From contig KV425618.1 in the NCBI GenBank assembly GCA_001632425.1, positions 79,151 through 143,150 on the forward strand: 64,000 nt of DNA, given 5' to 3'. The notes below the pieces were generated by a model, which saw only the letters and a program-made list of their open reading frames with translations, had not been told where the DNA came from and did no database searches. Each line of letters opens with the position of its first letter. Within the stretch, counting starts at the first letter, position 1. Below are positions 34,093 to 46,057 of this stretch, in pieces. The DNA comes from Neolentinus lepideus HHB14362 ss-1. Lineage: Eukaryota > Basidiomycota > Agaricomycetes > Gloeophyllales > Gloeophyllaceae. The position numbers and the translations under genes are program-made.

Positions 34093-34758
34093 CTAAGGAA
34101 TAGATTTTGGCTGGTCCAGCACGACCTCCATCTCATTGATGCGATCCTTGTCCGGAGACGAACTAAAGACGTCCGTCCCCGCTGCCAAGGATTCAATTAA
34201 CAGCCCTAGACGCGAACTGGTCATATTAGGCTCCTGAAAGTATGATATATCATCCGAAAGCCAAAATATGAATGCGACGGAAACGTTTACCTTGCGAATG
34301 ACATCAAGATCGTCTTTGAAGCCGTCCGCGATGGACGACATCCAGAACTTTCTAAACTTTTCTTTCAGGGCCTGCTCGTCCGACGACTCTTGTCCTGGGA
34401 CTCCGCTCGTAGGTGGGAAAGGAGGTATCGTCGCCGGAGGTGGAGATACAGACAGTGATCTCTGCCGTGGAGGTGCTTTTTGACTAGAATTCGCCTTGGG
34501 TGCATCAGCCTCGCGCACACCCGCTTCTACGCGTGGCTGCTCAGCCTCAGATTCAGACTCTGAATCAGAACTTGACGAGGATTCATCCGACTCGTCCGAT
34601 ACCGGTTTCTCCTTCTCGGTAGTTTGGACTTTCGTAGCGACCTGAGGAGTACTGGACTCGTCCGAGGACGACTCGGAAGAGGATTCGGACGAAGACGCCG
34701 CCCGCCGCTTTCGTTTCCTGTTGCGCTTCCTCTGCTGGACCGGTTTTGCTGGAGGCAT
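34093..34758 (-). CDS. RSA3: Ribosome assembly protein Rsa3
   Basis: Two exons, 34758-34291 and 34233-34093, around a 57 bp GT-AG intron, give 202 residues. The start is basic (RKRNRKRKRR), followed by a Ser/Glu/Asp-rich low-complexity region typical of nucleolar proteins. The C-terminal domain FRKFWMSSIADGFKDDLDVI, then KEPNMTSSRLGLLIESL, matches the Rsa3 fold that acts in early 60S ribosomal subunit assembly in the nucleolus. No damage seen. Confidence 0.85.
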   Translation of the reverse strand: MPPAKPVQQRKRNRKRKRRAASSSESSSESSSDESSTPQVATKVQTTEKEKPVSDESDESSSSSDSESESEAEQPRVEAGVREADAPKANSSQKAPPRQRSLSVSPPPATIPPFPPTSGVPGQESSDEQALKEKFRKFWMSSIADGFKDDLDVIRKVNVSVAFIFWLSDDISYFQEPNMTSSRLGLLIESLAAGTDVFSSSPDKDRINEMEVVLDQPKSIP

Positions 34759-35710
34759 TTGTTCGAAGCTTGAAAGAAATTACTTCGAGGAAGAAAGTCA
34801 GTGGATTGAGGGATTTCCCTTATCGGGGCATGACCGCTTCCCACGGCCCCTTCGTGTGGCATCGTGCGGCATCCTCCACATCGCGCAACGTCGTCGCAAT
34901 CCAGGAACCAATAGTCGATTAATTACTGCAAATACCTACTCCCCACACGATTCAAATTATACTATTCTACTATACCGTATGGCGTATTCCTTAAGCTTTT
35001 GCCCCGTACCCATAGACATGTACAGATACGAGTAGCCTGAATCCAAAATGCAATGTCCGAGTCAACGTCCGTCAAGCAAGAAACAACGAATGTCCACGGC
35101 GCGATTATTATCCCCATCCGACGAGGAGGGCGGGGTCTACGATATTACTGATGAAACGAGCCAAACGAATGTTGTACCTCCGTAGTGGGGCGGGGGTATG
35201 CTGTACGCGGCGGCTAGTATGGGATGCGATGCAATGCGGGTTATGTACAAGAGGTGAAGCGGGGGCGGGCACCGGCCGGTACAGCAAGCGGGCTGAAGAA
35301 GTACACAGAACGAAAGCAGCGAGTCCAGTCTTGAGGAGGATGCGAAAGCAGATGCGACGAGAGAATTATAGGCTTGAGTCATGATGAGGCGGATGCTTTT
35401 GATACAGTGCGAGCAGGCTAGGATACACACGAGTCGATGCGACGAGAAAGAGGAGAGACGTGACGTTGATGCGGAGAGTGAGCGAGAGGAAACGAACAGG
35501 AGAGAGCGAGCGCGCGATCCGATGAAAAGAACCACCTTGACAGATAGAATACTTTCTTCCTGGATGGATCTGGATCCGGGAGCGTGATAAGGCGAGGCGT
35601 AGGGTACTTGGACAGACTGATAGCGGGTGTCCCGGCGAAAGAAAACCATGCGAATGAACTCTTGAAAGTCGTCCCGGTCGTGAAAGACCTCCCCGCCGCC
35701 CCCCGGTCGC
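34759..35710. other. Intergenic
   Basis: No family-like ORF. Purine-rich AGAG/GAGCGAG runs around 35440-35520 make long but low-complexity frames on the minus strand, which I do not call genes. Confidence 0.4.
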
Positions 35711-36824
35711 TCAGCGCCTCTCCAGCGCGTTCTCCTTCCCCCGCACTCGCCTGTCACTCCTGTTCTGCATCGCGTTTGGACTCTGCGGGATCACGATGCT
35801 TAGCGGCTTCCTCTCCTTCCTCTCCTTCGCAGGGAGAGTTTCCAACGGCGGAGTAGGTGGCGGGCTCGGCAAAGACGCCGACGCCGGTAAGAAGACCTCG
35901 TAAGAGCCAGGTACTCTCTCCTCAACATCAATCTCGACCTCGCGCGCACTCGCAACCTCGACCTCGGGAACCTCAAGCCTAAATCCGAACTGGCAGACCA
36001 TGTCCGGACTCGCAGGCGGCGTGGGCAACCCGCCCCGACCGATGTCAGCGTCCTTCTTCGTCTCGACGACAGCAGAACCGATGTCCACAGTCACCCCGCC
36101 CTCGAACCTCGGCTGCCTGGAGGGTATGGGCCCCGTCGCGATGATCGGGCGCCCGCCGTAGAAGCTGTCGCTCCGTGCCCTGCCCATCCTGCCCGCGGGC
36201 CGTGTGCGCACCCGGTTGGCGGTCCCTACTTGACATTGAGCCCGTGGTTCAGTGGGAGAAGGGGAGCGGGACTGACAGGGTGACGGGGAGCCGGGCCTCG
36301 GCCGCGGTACCCACGGAACCCAGGATAACTTCGTCGGATCAAGGACCGTTGGCGGTTGTGGGCGCGCCCTTGGCACTTTTGCGGGGATTGAAGGGATTGT
36401 GAATGGCTGCGATGTTCCGGACGGGGAAGTGATGATTATTGTAGGAATTGGGATGGATGGTGAGCGGGAACGGGAAGAGTTGGATGACGTGGTATAAGGA
36501 TATGTACAAGGGAATGACTAAAAAAACCAAGGATGGTTAGACGAGTTATTGCAAGGCATGCGAAGAACGTACGGGTTGATGATGACTTTGATCAGAAAAG
36601 CGGGGAAGGGAATTTTGTTTCCCGGCAGAAACCTGTACAGTCTCGTCAGGCGTGATCAAACATGATCAAGAACGGGAAACCAGTACCTCCTCGTCCGTAT
36701 CGACTCGGGCATAGCTCCACGAGGTCCACCCGTCGTAGAGAACATACCCCACCGCTGCGCAGACAAGCAAGAGCAGGAAGACCAGACCAAACACGAGGAT
36801 ATCGACTGGTGTTCCAAAAGCCAT
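35711..36824 (-). CDS. Single-pass membrane protein with a proline-rich tail, unknown
   Basis: Likely start at 36824 (MAFGTPVDILVFGL). A strong transmembrane helix (VFGLVFLLLLVCAAVGYVLY) begins about residue 10, followed by WTSWSYARVDTDEE. A GT-AG intron begins after GAG near 36687. The last exon (36376-35711) encodes a Pro/Ser/Arg-rich region with SFYGGRPIIATGPIP and a basic end. The middle splice is not fixed, since several donors are possible between about 36560 and 36610. No enzyme motif; family unknown. Confidence 0.55.
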
Positions 36825-39551
36825 GACAATGTCCGAGTCAGCGAGAAAGTCGTGCAGCAAGGAGACTGGGAGAAGATGAGACTGAATGTGCTTGAACGAA
36901 GGAGGGCTGGCTAGTGACTGCTGCCGTGACCTTGGCCTCGAGGCCGCTGTGGAATGAAGCAGACGGAGAAACCGAGCACAGTTGCCCTGCGAAGTTCTTA
37001 ACAGTCCTCCCAGGCTGGCTGACACCCTCTCCGCTGCTGAGACAAGCGGCGAGCGATGTGCGCGCCAACTGGCTCCTGTGCTGGCGGCTGACCGGGGCAC
37101 TCCGGCGACAGGCGACGGCGGCGACAGTCTAGATAACAAGTCGATCATGAAATGATTCGTGCTCGTCGACATTGTGAGCTTGGATGTTGTCGACGACGTT
37201 CGTAACGGTAGTCGTGGTTGTTCCAGACAACGGAAAGAGGAGAGAGGACACTAGAGGACGGTGAGAGCCGAGGCTGTCAGGGCCAAACACAACGGGACGC
37301 GAGGGGGGTTCCACGGAGCTTCTACTGAGCAACGTAATTCCCGGGCCCGCTCCAGCCTTCCTTTCACCTTCGCGGAGTACAACTTATACAGCCGAGCCTA
37401 GAGCGTGGAAGCAAAGGATACTCTTGTCCTCAAATAGAGAATTACTTTGTATACTACACCTTGTATTTGCGTATGGATGGACTTTCGTACTGAAACGGCG
37501 CAGTTTTCATCGGACATCGAGAATTTTGCACGGCGTAGTCTATCAGGCAGATCATACTCGCCTGGTGATGCGTATCACACTGACATACTCGCATCGACCT
37601 GGGTCATCCTTACCTGAGGGGCGGCCGCACCCGCAACATGAATGGTTGTCCTCCCAACAATCCACCGCTATCAAGCACGTCACCGGGTGATCCATCTCAG
37701 CCCGCTCTAAGAATAATGGCGCAGCAGGGGCAGTGTATGTGCATATCCAAGAAAGGATACATACAAGCATGTTGGTCGCATCTGGACATCGGTGCAGATG
37801 TCGACGTACCATGTCCAACATACTACAAAAGTGCCCCATTGCTTAGGAACTCGGGGGCGATGGCGAATGAAGCTTGACAGACACTAACACGTTGTCCGAG
37901 TTCCAGGGAGCGCAGCCTGCCCGGATTGGGTTTCCCAAAGTCCGCCGCTCCTGCTATGCCATACAGATATTTGTAGTTAGTGGTAGTCCTTGATACTAGA
38001 GAGGAAACAGATATCTTAGCCAAGACGGATCGGCGTCTTTCACCGGGTCGACGGATGCCTCTGTGCAGGTGAAACGAAACACGCTGCCAGAAAGAACAAA
38101 AGACTATCGAGATCATGAGGGGAACGTACTACTATGAAACGGTGGTCATGTAAAGCCCCATCACAATTAGGACTGGTTACAAATGTCATGGTTGTCAGAA
38201 TAAAGAAACGTCGGCTTTGGTGGAAGCGGAATGAAACGCACCGTCGATGGTGAGGTCTGTTGCCAACAAACATAGCACCGGCAAACAGACAAACCCATTG
38301 GATCAGCGGAGTCTTTTCTAGCTGAAAAGGTCGACGATCTACAAATGCACGCGTAAGATTTCACTTTTCCAGTCAACGGTCTACTTCAATAATCTCGCAG
38401 CGCGTCCCCTCCGTCGGCAATACAAGATACGTATCTAGGAAGCGGCAGGCCAGCTTACAGTAAGACGCGCATTCAAGAAGTTCCAATATTTTTCCTTTGG
38501 CCTTTCACTTGACGGGCACATATCGACAGCAAGACGAGACTAGCATAGATGTGTATTCCTTGAAACAAGAGGAACACGACAGCGTAAATGCAACGAAAAC
38601 CTGAGAGACATGGTGAAACGATCGTCGATAGACGCGTCGTCGAGCCCTGTCGAGCCACAAATTAGCACCACGTGCCTCTATCCGCTTCGCTCGGTAATAC
38701 CTTTCCTGTGGCTGATAGCTCCTCTTCTTCAGTCTGATATACAATGAGCCAACAGCATCGTATATTGGACCACGTTGTCCAGATTTAAAATCAAGGGGCG
38801 GCCGTTCTGTTCATAATAATGATCCTACACATGAAACTCTTGTCTGCTGTTTCAAGTACCAGCCAGTGAGCACAAATGGAGAAGTAATCGTTATACCCAT
38901 GTAAAGATTCGTGATGACATTGCAGCTAACGACAAAACGACGGAGAAGTTGAGACTTCTCCAACCACGCTGCTGCTCGGCGGCATACCAAAAAGGGTTGC
39001 TCCCACTGACCCCACAATACCCCAACTCAGCGCTCGGCTGCCCTGCCCCGAGCGTCTCTGCTTGAGTTTTCAGAGTTATGTCGGTTTGCAGCCTGCTGAC
39101 ACAGGGCGTTAACAGACACGAAGTAGGATGGTGCCCGGTGGCGCGGTGTGGTACTCAAATGGGTTGCCCTCGTATGATATATCGGTAACTCCACGCGCAG
39201 GAATCTGAAGTTCTCTATCGGTTTGTCGTTAGCTCCAGGGGTCTCGGAATATCACCTCCCCTTTTAGGTTCGGTCCCTGCGAATGGGTAGCTCAGGTGCA
39301 GACGCACCGACTATCTTCTTCTCATTCCCCGGGCGAGTACGCAAATACTCGTGTCGCGGATTGGTGACTCACCTTGTCACCGTCAAACTTTTGTGAAATC
39401 ATGTAGCCATATCCGTCGGGGAAGCACTCCACCGTACAGAAATAATTGCAATATTATTCAGCAGAAGTGGCGGGATGTGAACATACTGAAATGGTACATC
39501 GGAATGTTGTTGATACGACGGCGTCATCTTCAGCTCCAACGCCGTGCTGAA
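36825..39551. other. Long intergenic stretch, no gene recognised
   Basis: About 2.7 kb. Several short frames exist on both strands, but none has a family motif, a coherent exon chain or biased composition. No repeat ends were found. Confidence 0.4.
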
Positions 39552-40828
39552 ATGGCCGATCAGAAGGCGCTGTACCTCCAGGAGAAGCAAAGGTCATTGG
39601 TCATAGGCGGCAAGGACATACCCGTCCCAGGCCCAGGAGATTTGCTGGTGAAGGTCTCTTCTGCTGCGCTCAATCCGGTTGATTGAAAAATACAGAAATA
39701 TGGCGTTCTTGTTGACTCGTATCCTGTCATCCTCGGAGGCGATATCGGGGGGATAGTAGAAGAGGTAGGAGAAGGCGTCATTGCTTTTGTCAAAGACGAC
39801 AGGATTTGCGCACCGATCTCACCGCCAAGCAGCTTGATGCATTGACGAGGTTTTGTGTTAGCATTACGGAAGCTTGGTTCGATAACAGGCATAGTGGCTT
39901 CCAGCAGTATGCAATCGCAATAGCTGAGATCTCTGCGAAGGTATACATACTCGGTGACCTTAGTGCGCGCGAATTTCACGCTGACAGCTACTCCTGAGCT
40001 AGGTACCCGACCATGTATCCCTTGAGGAAGCTGTATCCGTCCCTCTCGCGTTTGTTACTGCTGCGTTTGGGCTGTACGGAACTGGTGGCCAGGGGGAAGT
40101 GTCAAGAACACGTCTAATCGCTCCATGGCAAGGAGGTGTCGGTAAATATACTGACAAGGCCATCGTTGTCCTAAGAGGGGCTTCTTCTGTTGGCCAATAT
40201 GGTGAAGCGTCTATGCGGGTAAGCGAGTTTCAACGCTGACGTCTTTGTGGTAGTCATACAGCTCGCGAAATTATCTGGGTTGTCATCGATCATCGCCACC
40301 GCGTCTATCCACAACGAGCCATTGCTCAAATCACTCGGAGCGACGCATGTGATCGACCGTCGGCTACCGTTTGAACAGCTTCAGACTTGTGTGGCATCTC
40401 TTCTACCGTCGAAGCTAGAGTATGTATACGACGCGATTAGTCTTCCCGAGACGCAGCAGATTGGATACGACCTACTTTCTCCCGGAGGATATATCATGAT
40501 CGTTTTGGATCAGTCCATGGACGTAGACGAGAGCTCGGGCAAGAGTATCGTCCGTATTTTTGGCACCGCGCATGATATCGATCAGAGGGAGGACGCGAAG
40601 GCTGTGTTTTCTCACTTAACCCAGCTACTTGATAGCAAGGCCATCAAGGTTGGTAGATACCTTTTTGATCGTTCGTCTGTTGTGACACACTTCATGAAGC
40701 CGAACCGCATCGAAGTCCTACCGAATGGTCTAGCCGGGATCGCTGGGGGCTTGAAAAGGCTGGAGAACGATGCCGTGAGCGGGCTGAAGTTAATTGCTCG
40801 TCCGCAAGACATGTATCGTCCAGAATAG
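39552..40828 (+). pseudogene. Zinc-type alcohol dehydrogenase / enoyl reductase-like gene, inactivated
   Basis: Starts MADQKALYLQEKQ. The GroES-like part reads PVPGPGDLLVKVSSAALNPVD, then a TGA (39684-39686) where the family has Trp, then KIQKYG and the GDIGGIVEEVGEGV block. The frame is lost around 39830-39890 and returns with GFQQYAIAIAEISAKV. The Rossmann half (PWQGG...GASSVGQYG, SSIIATASIHNEPLLKSLGA) is readable from about 40010. After an intron near 40217-40251 it is open to 40828, ending LKRLENDAVSGLKLIARPQD. The family reduces C=C or C=O bonds with NADPH, often in secondary metabolism. The nonsense codon plus frame damage make this copy inactive. Confidence 0.75.
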
Positions 40829-41008
40829 TTAAGATGTGGGTATAACAACAAGCGAAAGAACTGTAAGTTCTTCCATCCCTCAGTGTAGTAGAGTGAAGTG
40901 GAGACGGATACTCGTTCGATGAACAGTCATCTCTTGGATTCGAACAAGGGTCAATACCGCGACGAGACTGCCACTGACAGTCCAGCCAGGTCTGACTGTC
41001 TTCCCTTA
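40829..41008. other. Short spacer before the MITE
   Basis: No gene. Ends with the TTA target copy (41006-41008). Confidence 0.4.
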
Positions 41009-42100
41009 GGGCCTGTTCGGAAAACCCCATGGGCTTGGGGTGGGGTTGCCCTTTAAGGGAATTTGTGGCGTTTCGGGCACATCGTCGCAGCCCGAGCCCA
41101 AGCCAGCCCAGCTCCGCGTTCGGTGATGCACCGGGTTGGGCTTGCATAAGTCACAGCCGTGACAACCACACTCAGCATGACTTCCGTCGTGTGCTAGTGC
41201 ATGGCTCATATATANNNNNNNNNNNNNNNNNNNNNNNNNNNNNNNNNNNNNNNNNNNNNNNNNNNNNNNNNNNNNNNNNNNNNNNNNNNNNNNNNNNNNN
41301 NNNNNNNNNNNNNNNNNNNNNNNNNNNNNNNNNNNNNNNNNNNNNNNNNNNNNNNNNNNNNNNNNNNNNNNNNNNNNNNNNNNNNNNNNNNNNNNNNNNN
41401 NNNNNNNNNNNNNNNNNNNNNNNNNNNNNNNNNNNNNNNNNNNNNNNNNNNNNNNNNNNNNNNNNNNNNNNNNNNNNNNNNNNNNNNNNNNNNNNNNNNN
41501 NNNNNNNNNNNNNNNNNNNNNNNNNNNNNNNNNNNNNNNNNNNNNNNNNNNNNNNNNNNNNNNNNNNNNNNNNNNNNNNNNNNNNNNNNNNNNNNNNNNN
41601 NNNNNNNNNNNNNNNNNNNNNNNNNNNNNNNNNNNNNNNNNNNNNNNNNNNNNNNNNNNNNNNNNNNNNNNNNNNNNNNNNNNNNNNNNNNNNNNNNNNN
41701 NNNNNNNNNNNNNNNNNNNNNNNNNNNNNNNNNNNNNNNNNNNNNNNNNNNNNNNNNNNNNNNNNNNNNNNNNNNNNNNNNNNNNNNNNNNNNNNNNNNN
41801 NNNNNNNNNNNNNNNNNNNNNNNNNNNNNNNNNNNNNNNNNNNNNNNNNNNNNNNNNNNNNNNNNNNNNNNNNNNNNNNNNNNNNNNNNNNNNNNNNNNN
41901 NNNNNNNNNNNNNNNNNNNNNNNNNNNNNNNNNNNNNNNATAGGACTGTATTTGTAGTGCTGAAGAGCAAATTTACTAGATGTGACAGGATGTGACTACT
42001 TGTGAGAATCTTGCGCCACCGGGTCTCGCGCGACTGCTGGGGAGGGCTTGTTTGGCAAGCCCAGCCCAGCCCAACCCAACCCGCGTTGCCGAACAGGCCC
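41009..42100. mobile_element. PIF/Harbinger-like MITE with assembly gap
   Basis: Perfect 12 bp inverted ends GGGCCTGTTCGG...CCGAACAGGCCC, extended by related CCCA/GGGTTGGG-rich subterminal sequence. The target duplication is TTA at 41006-41008 and 42101-42103. A 3 bp TWA duplication with GGSCCTGTT-type ends is the hallmark of PIF/Harbinger non-autonomous elements, well known in plants. N at 41215-41939 hides most of the interior, so an ORF inside cannot be excluded. Confidence 0.8.
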
Positions 42101-42103
42101 TTA

Positions 42104-42399
42104 CATTTTCCGGTCATCTTGCTGTGCAGATTGTGTAGCTGCCTCGATCCGAAACTTAGAATCAACGTGTGCCTTTTGTTTTTCGGTAACCTGAACGGTG
42201 CATTCGGTCAAAACGGTTCCGGGCCGCTACTTACGAGTGGCATGGTTGACTGCTTCAATGCCTTATTTCGGTCCAAGTATGCCATCTACGGTGCAAGATA
42301 GGAACAAGACCACATTGTACGATCGGCCTACGACGACATTCGCTTCCGTCTGCTCCGCATCATTTCTGCAGCAGTGATTCACGCAGAAGGCCGTTCGTA
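42104..42399. other. Spacer after the MITE
   Basis: No gene seen. Confidence 0.35.
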
Positions 42400-43560
42400 T
42401 GGTTCAAGAGGAATCACAGGCTCATCTTCCCTCGTGTCTCGATCGGGAAGAAGCACATAGCAACAAAAGCGGCAAGAATGAGCGATCCAGCTGCCCACAA
42501 AGGTTCATTTGGGTCTGCTCGACCAGCATTCACCGCAACAATGGGAGCGCAGCATTGGCAGAGATAGTGAAGAGAAACAAAAATATCGCGCTGATGAGCG
42601 TCGAGAAAGCGATGGTTTCCTTGCGCCCAATGTAGGGGATGTCAACATGTAGGCACCAAGGAAGGACCCTGGTACGCCAAGGACGGATTCGATTGCGTAG
42701 TTGCGGTAAGCCTCGTACGTCGTCTGTACCTTCCCAGTCTTTCCAGCGCGCTCGAAGTACTGGGGTAGGAAGACGTTAAAGAGCGGATATTCCATGCCAA
42801 TAGTTCCCCAGCAGAACCATATCAAAGTAGCTAGACAAGATTTAGTCGGCCTCCGCACGCCATACGAAGGATGCTTACTTGATAATCCGATGTGCTTATT
42901 GGCAAATAGATTCTATCCTTGGAGAAACGGGATAGGGATCTTCGTGTAATCTCGACATTTGAAAGTTTCGGTTGCTAGAGACTCTCCGACTGCCCTCCGA
43001 TATCATCCAGAAGAGCTTTGGTGAGCCACGTCTTGGACCCATTTTTATATGCAATCCCGTGGACAACCGCCACAGCTTCAGATTGTCTCCCGCGGGCGAG
43101 TGAAATTTGGGCGTTCCGAAAAGATGGAACAGGAAAAGGCGGCGGATGAACATTGCGAAGGTCATTGCCCCCGTGCAGTATATGAAGTACCTCCAGCCTT
43201 GATTTGCTGGATAATTAGGGATAAATGCCCATGCAACTAGGGCCAGTCAGTATTCGAGTCAGCTGGAGAATAAACAAATCGCGAACTAACTTAGAGGCGC
43301 GACAAGCTGCCCAACTGACCACCATATGGAAAGTAGCGTTAGAAGATTGCCGGACACAAGGGGAAAAAACTCGAGGAGTACAGCCCCGTCAACAGGTAGG
43401 TTACCTCCTGCTCCCAACGCCATGGCACCAAAGAGGCCACACGCACCGATCCCATTGGGGGCTGCCCCAGCTGCAATGCGGAAGACTCTCGTGCTGTGAC
43501 AGAGAGCTATTAGCATGACTCAAACTCCACGGATAGCATCTTCGGCTACGGTGTTGCAGA
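42400..43560 (-). pseudogene. SVOP/SV2-like MFS transporter, decayed
   Basis: Read from right to left: ALGAGGNLPVDGAVLLEFFP, LLTLLSIWWSVGQLVA, then WRYFIYCTGAMTFAMFIRRL with FLFHLFGTPKF, and finally LIWFCWGTIGMEYPLFNVF, RNYAIESVLGVPGSFLGAY. These are ordered blocks of the fungal SVOP-like branch of the major facilitator superfamily. Frames change between blocks, the cytosolic loop (43165-42896) is scrambled and the N-terminal helices are absent. It is a relic, possibly truncated by neighbouring insertions. Substrate unknown. Confidence 0.65.
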
Positions 43561-43695
43561 ACTGACGACCACAGAAATCGAGTGGATTCAGATCGGGGGC
43601 TACGGAATTTACATGTGTGAAAGTGAATCATCAACGCCGCACGACAGAGCATAGGCAGACACGACGGAGCAACGGGGAACAAAGATTGCGGACAG

Positions 43696-44670
43696 TCACC
43701 AGATGCTGGTATATTTCCAAAGTTCTTGCTCAACCGCCAGTTCCTCCTCATAACACCCGAAGATCTCGTCCATCATCCCCCTCCAAGGGGGGTACGATTC
43801 CTTGGCATAGTACGACCTCGTCCATTCCCAGTACTGGGGAAACCACGACAGGCATGCCCAGTCAACTAGCCCTGTGAGGCGGCCATTCCCATCCACAAGG
43901 ATGTTCTGCGGTGCGAAGTCGTTGTGGGTAAGGCAGATCAGATGAGTTTTAGAGTGAACAAGTCTTGCGAAGGCCTTGAGACGGTCCTGTTCCTTCAACA
44001 CCAGTCTATCTGTGAGCCACTGATAGAAATCCGCCTCTGTCTCGAATGGCCCAACTCTATCCACGCATACGCGATAACACAGCACAGCACCTCCGTCCAC
44101 TGCACAGATCTTGGGTCCCGTCTGAGGAGGCGGGATTGAGCGCATTTGATCAAAGAGCTGCTTCAAATCAGAGGCGAGCATTGACCGTTGTTCCGGCGAC
44201 ATATCCCATAGACGGCCCTCCAGCGGTTCTCCAGGCAAGCGTGTCATGACTATGAACATGCCACCCGGATACCGCGGATATGGAATTGCATCTATCAGGG
44301 ATGGTACCGGTCCCTGCACACGCTGCGATATGAAGCGTAATGCGTTTGCTTCATGCACGTCTACGGCGCGTCCTGCCTTCGCATAAAGATTGAAAGGCAA
44401 GCGGAAGCAGCTGGGAGATGTGGTTGGACCATAGAGACGGAGTCCTATACGCACGAGGAGTTTATACGCATAAAGCCGGACATTTTGAGGAAAGAGCAGC
44501 CATATATTAAGCAGGATGCCCATGGCCTCCGGATCCCCAGGTTGCAGCACGCGTTCAGGTTTCAAGGTTGTCTGAAGCGACTGGTTCGCCGTGGCTGAGC
44601 GCTGAGCGCTGCCAGTGAGCAGTCTATAGCTATAAGTATCATCGCGAAGGAATTGCCTCCGCGAGGCCAC
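43696..44670 (-). CDS. APH-type (aminoglycoside phosphotransferase family) kinase-like protein
   Basis: Open frame of 324 residues without introns. The N-lobe shows VHEANALRFISQRVQGPVPS and FIVMTRLPGEPLEGRLWDM. The catalytic loop is LTHNDFAPQNILVD (HxDxxxxN, with Asn-Asp) and the metal-binding motif is GLVDWACL with the downstream WEWTRSYY. These are the key residues of the APH fold, so it should be able to transfer phosphate. In fungi these proteins are numerous and mostly of unknown substrate. The true start could be the Met before GILLNIWLLFPQNVR rather than 44670, because the first about 50 residues look unlike the family. Confidence 0.8.
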   Translation of the reverse strand: MASRRQFLRDDTYSYRLLTGSAQRSATANQSLQTTLKPERVLQPGDPEAMGILLNIWLLFPQNVRLYAYKLLVRIGLRLYGPTTSPSCFRLPFNLYAKAGRAVDVHEANALRFISQRVQGPVPSLIDAIPYPRYPGGMFIVMTRLPGEPLEGRLWDMSPEQRSMLASDLKQLFDQMRSIPPPQTGPKICAVDGGAVLCYRVCVDRVGPFETEADFYQWLTDRLVLKEQDRLKAFARLVHSKTHLICLTHNDFAPQNILVDGNGRLTGLVDWACLSWFPQYWEWTRSYYAKESYPPWRGMMDEIFGCYEEELAVEQELWKYTSIW

Positions 44671-46057
44671 GTTTCCGGGACAACCGGCCCATATATACCA
44701 TTTCCTCCACCGTAAACACCCACGATGCGACTACCAGGCCGAAAGTCACCGTTATTCTGTCTAGATACCATAGGCCTCACAGGTTTTAGAGCGAAATTTA
44801 TTCGCGATCTTGGATGAGCATGCTGGACAGCTGCACGTCCACTTACAGTAGTTCGACGGGCCTTTCCGGGAGTTCCTCCAGCAATTACTTATCCGGAAGA
44901 AAACCTGCGAATGTGGAGCCTGAGGCCTTGAGGTCGGAAGTTACACCGGCCTTGGTGCGCCGCTCACAAGTAGGTTGATATGTCTGGTTGGCTCGGAGCC
45001 AATGAGAAGGTAGAGTTGAGGAACAGTCTTCCCTTGGACGGATCCGGAGTTTCCTTGTTCCTACTAATCCCTACGTTTATGCGTCTTCCGAGGAAATTAT
45101 GGTGCTTACTGCCATTGTCTAGGACATAGGCGAAACGGACGTTGAGATCTTGGGAAGGTTTACACCCAAGTGAGTCATGATGGGCGGAACCGACCTGTGA
45201 TTTAAGCATGTGTAAGTTATCCCACTGGCAAGGACCTTTCCCAGCCACGAATTTCGTATACTATAATGACTCGTTATTCTGCACAGCATGATCTCCGAAT
45301 TGGTGACAACACTTATTATTGTCGCAGCCCCTACAGGCCGCTGCTCTGATCATGGCTCAAGAAGAGCTCAGAAGTATGGAAGGGTTATTATTCGCGATGG
45401 GAATTCTGGGCCTTTTCGCAAGATGGGCGCTCGAATTCGGCTTCTGCGACTGAAGGTCCCACCATTCTGCTCCATGCCCCCTCCCCGGAATAGGTAGATT
45501 CTTGTGTCCTCCCGTCGGTCAGCCTTCAGTCGGTAATGTCTTCTCGATGGTCTCGTCCTTCGGATGGTAGGAGCATTCACATGTTGTTCACTCGCTAGAA
45601 GGTGATGTGGAGACTCTGTGATATTCCCTGTCACCGCTCAGTTAGCTCGTCTTCGAAAGGGAGTTTCCGCTGACCGCTACGCCCGAATCTCCGTTGACAA
45701 CTTGATACGCTCAGACGATTGACCGAAAATTGCCATGATAAATCGAGTCAATAGCCGCTATGCACGAGTCGGTTGCCCAGGGTCCAGACGGACACATTCA
45801 CAAAAAGGAAGGGGAGCCTTGGGATGAAGCCCTTATTCCTTGAATAGCTAGACACGCATGAAATTCAGTAAGGTTTGGTCCCGTCTGATATTCACAACGC
45901 AGCGCTTACGCCGGTCACCCCCCTTTCTACCGTATATAAGCCCATCTGGAGCTGAACATAGTTCAGTCAGTCAAATACTCTCCTAGCCACCCGATACTGG
46001 TACGCCCCAACTGCCCTTCCAGCGTACATATGATATATTCATCCGTTCTCACCACAG
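44671..46057. other. Intergenic
   Basis: No coherent gene. Near the right end lies a TATA element for the next gene. Confidence 0.4.
45933..45939 (+). promoter_or_regulatory. TATA box of the gene at 46058
   Basis: TATATAA about 120 bp upstream of the start codon, in a GC-moderate context (CCGTATATAAGCCC). Confidence 0.45.

Noticed and set aside
35137..35757. 206-codon minus-strand frame beside the proline-rich gene
   Set aside because: Low-complexity reading of a purine-rich stretch and largely a shadow of the 35711-36376 exon.
40905..41000. TTCGAATC on the minus strand near 40935, with a D-arm-like GACT...AGTC
   Set aside because: No acceptor or anticodon stem can be formed and the A box is poor, so it is not a tRNA gene.
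44964..45248. 94-codon minus-strand frame with VRFAYVLDNGSKHHNFLG
   Set aside because: Isolated, no family motif that I can defend, and no exon neighbours.
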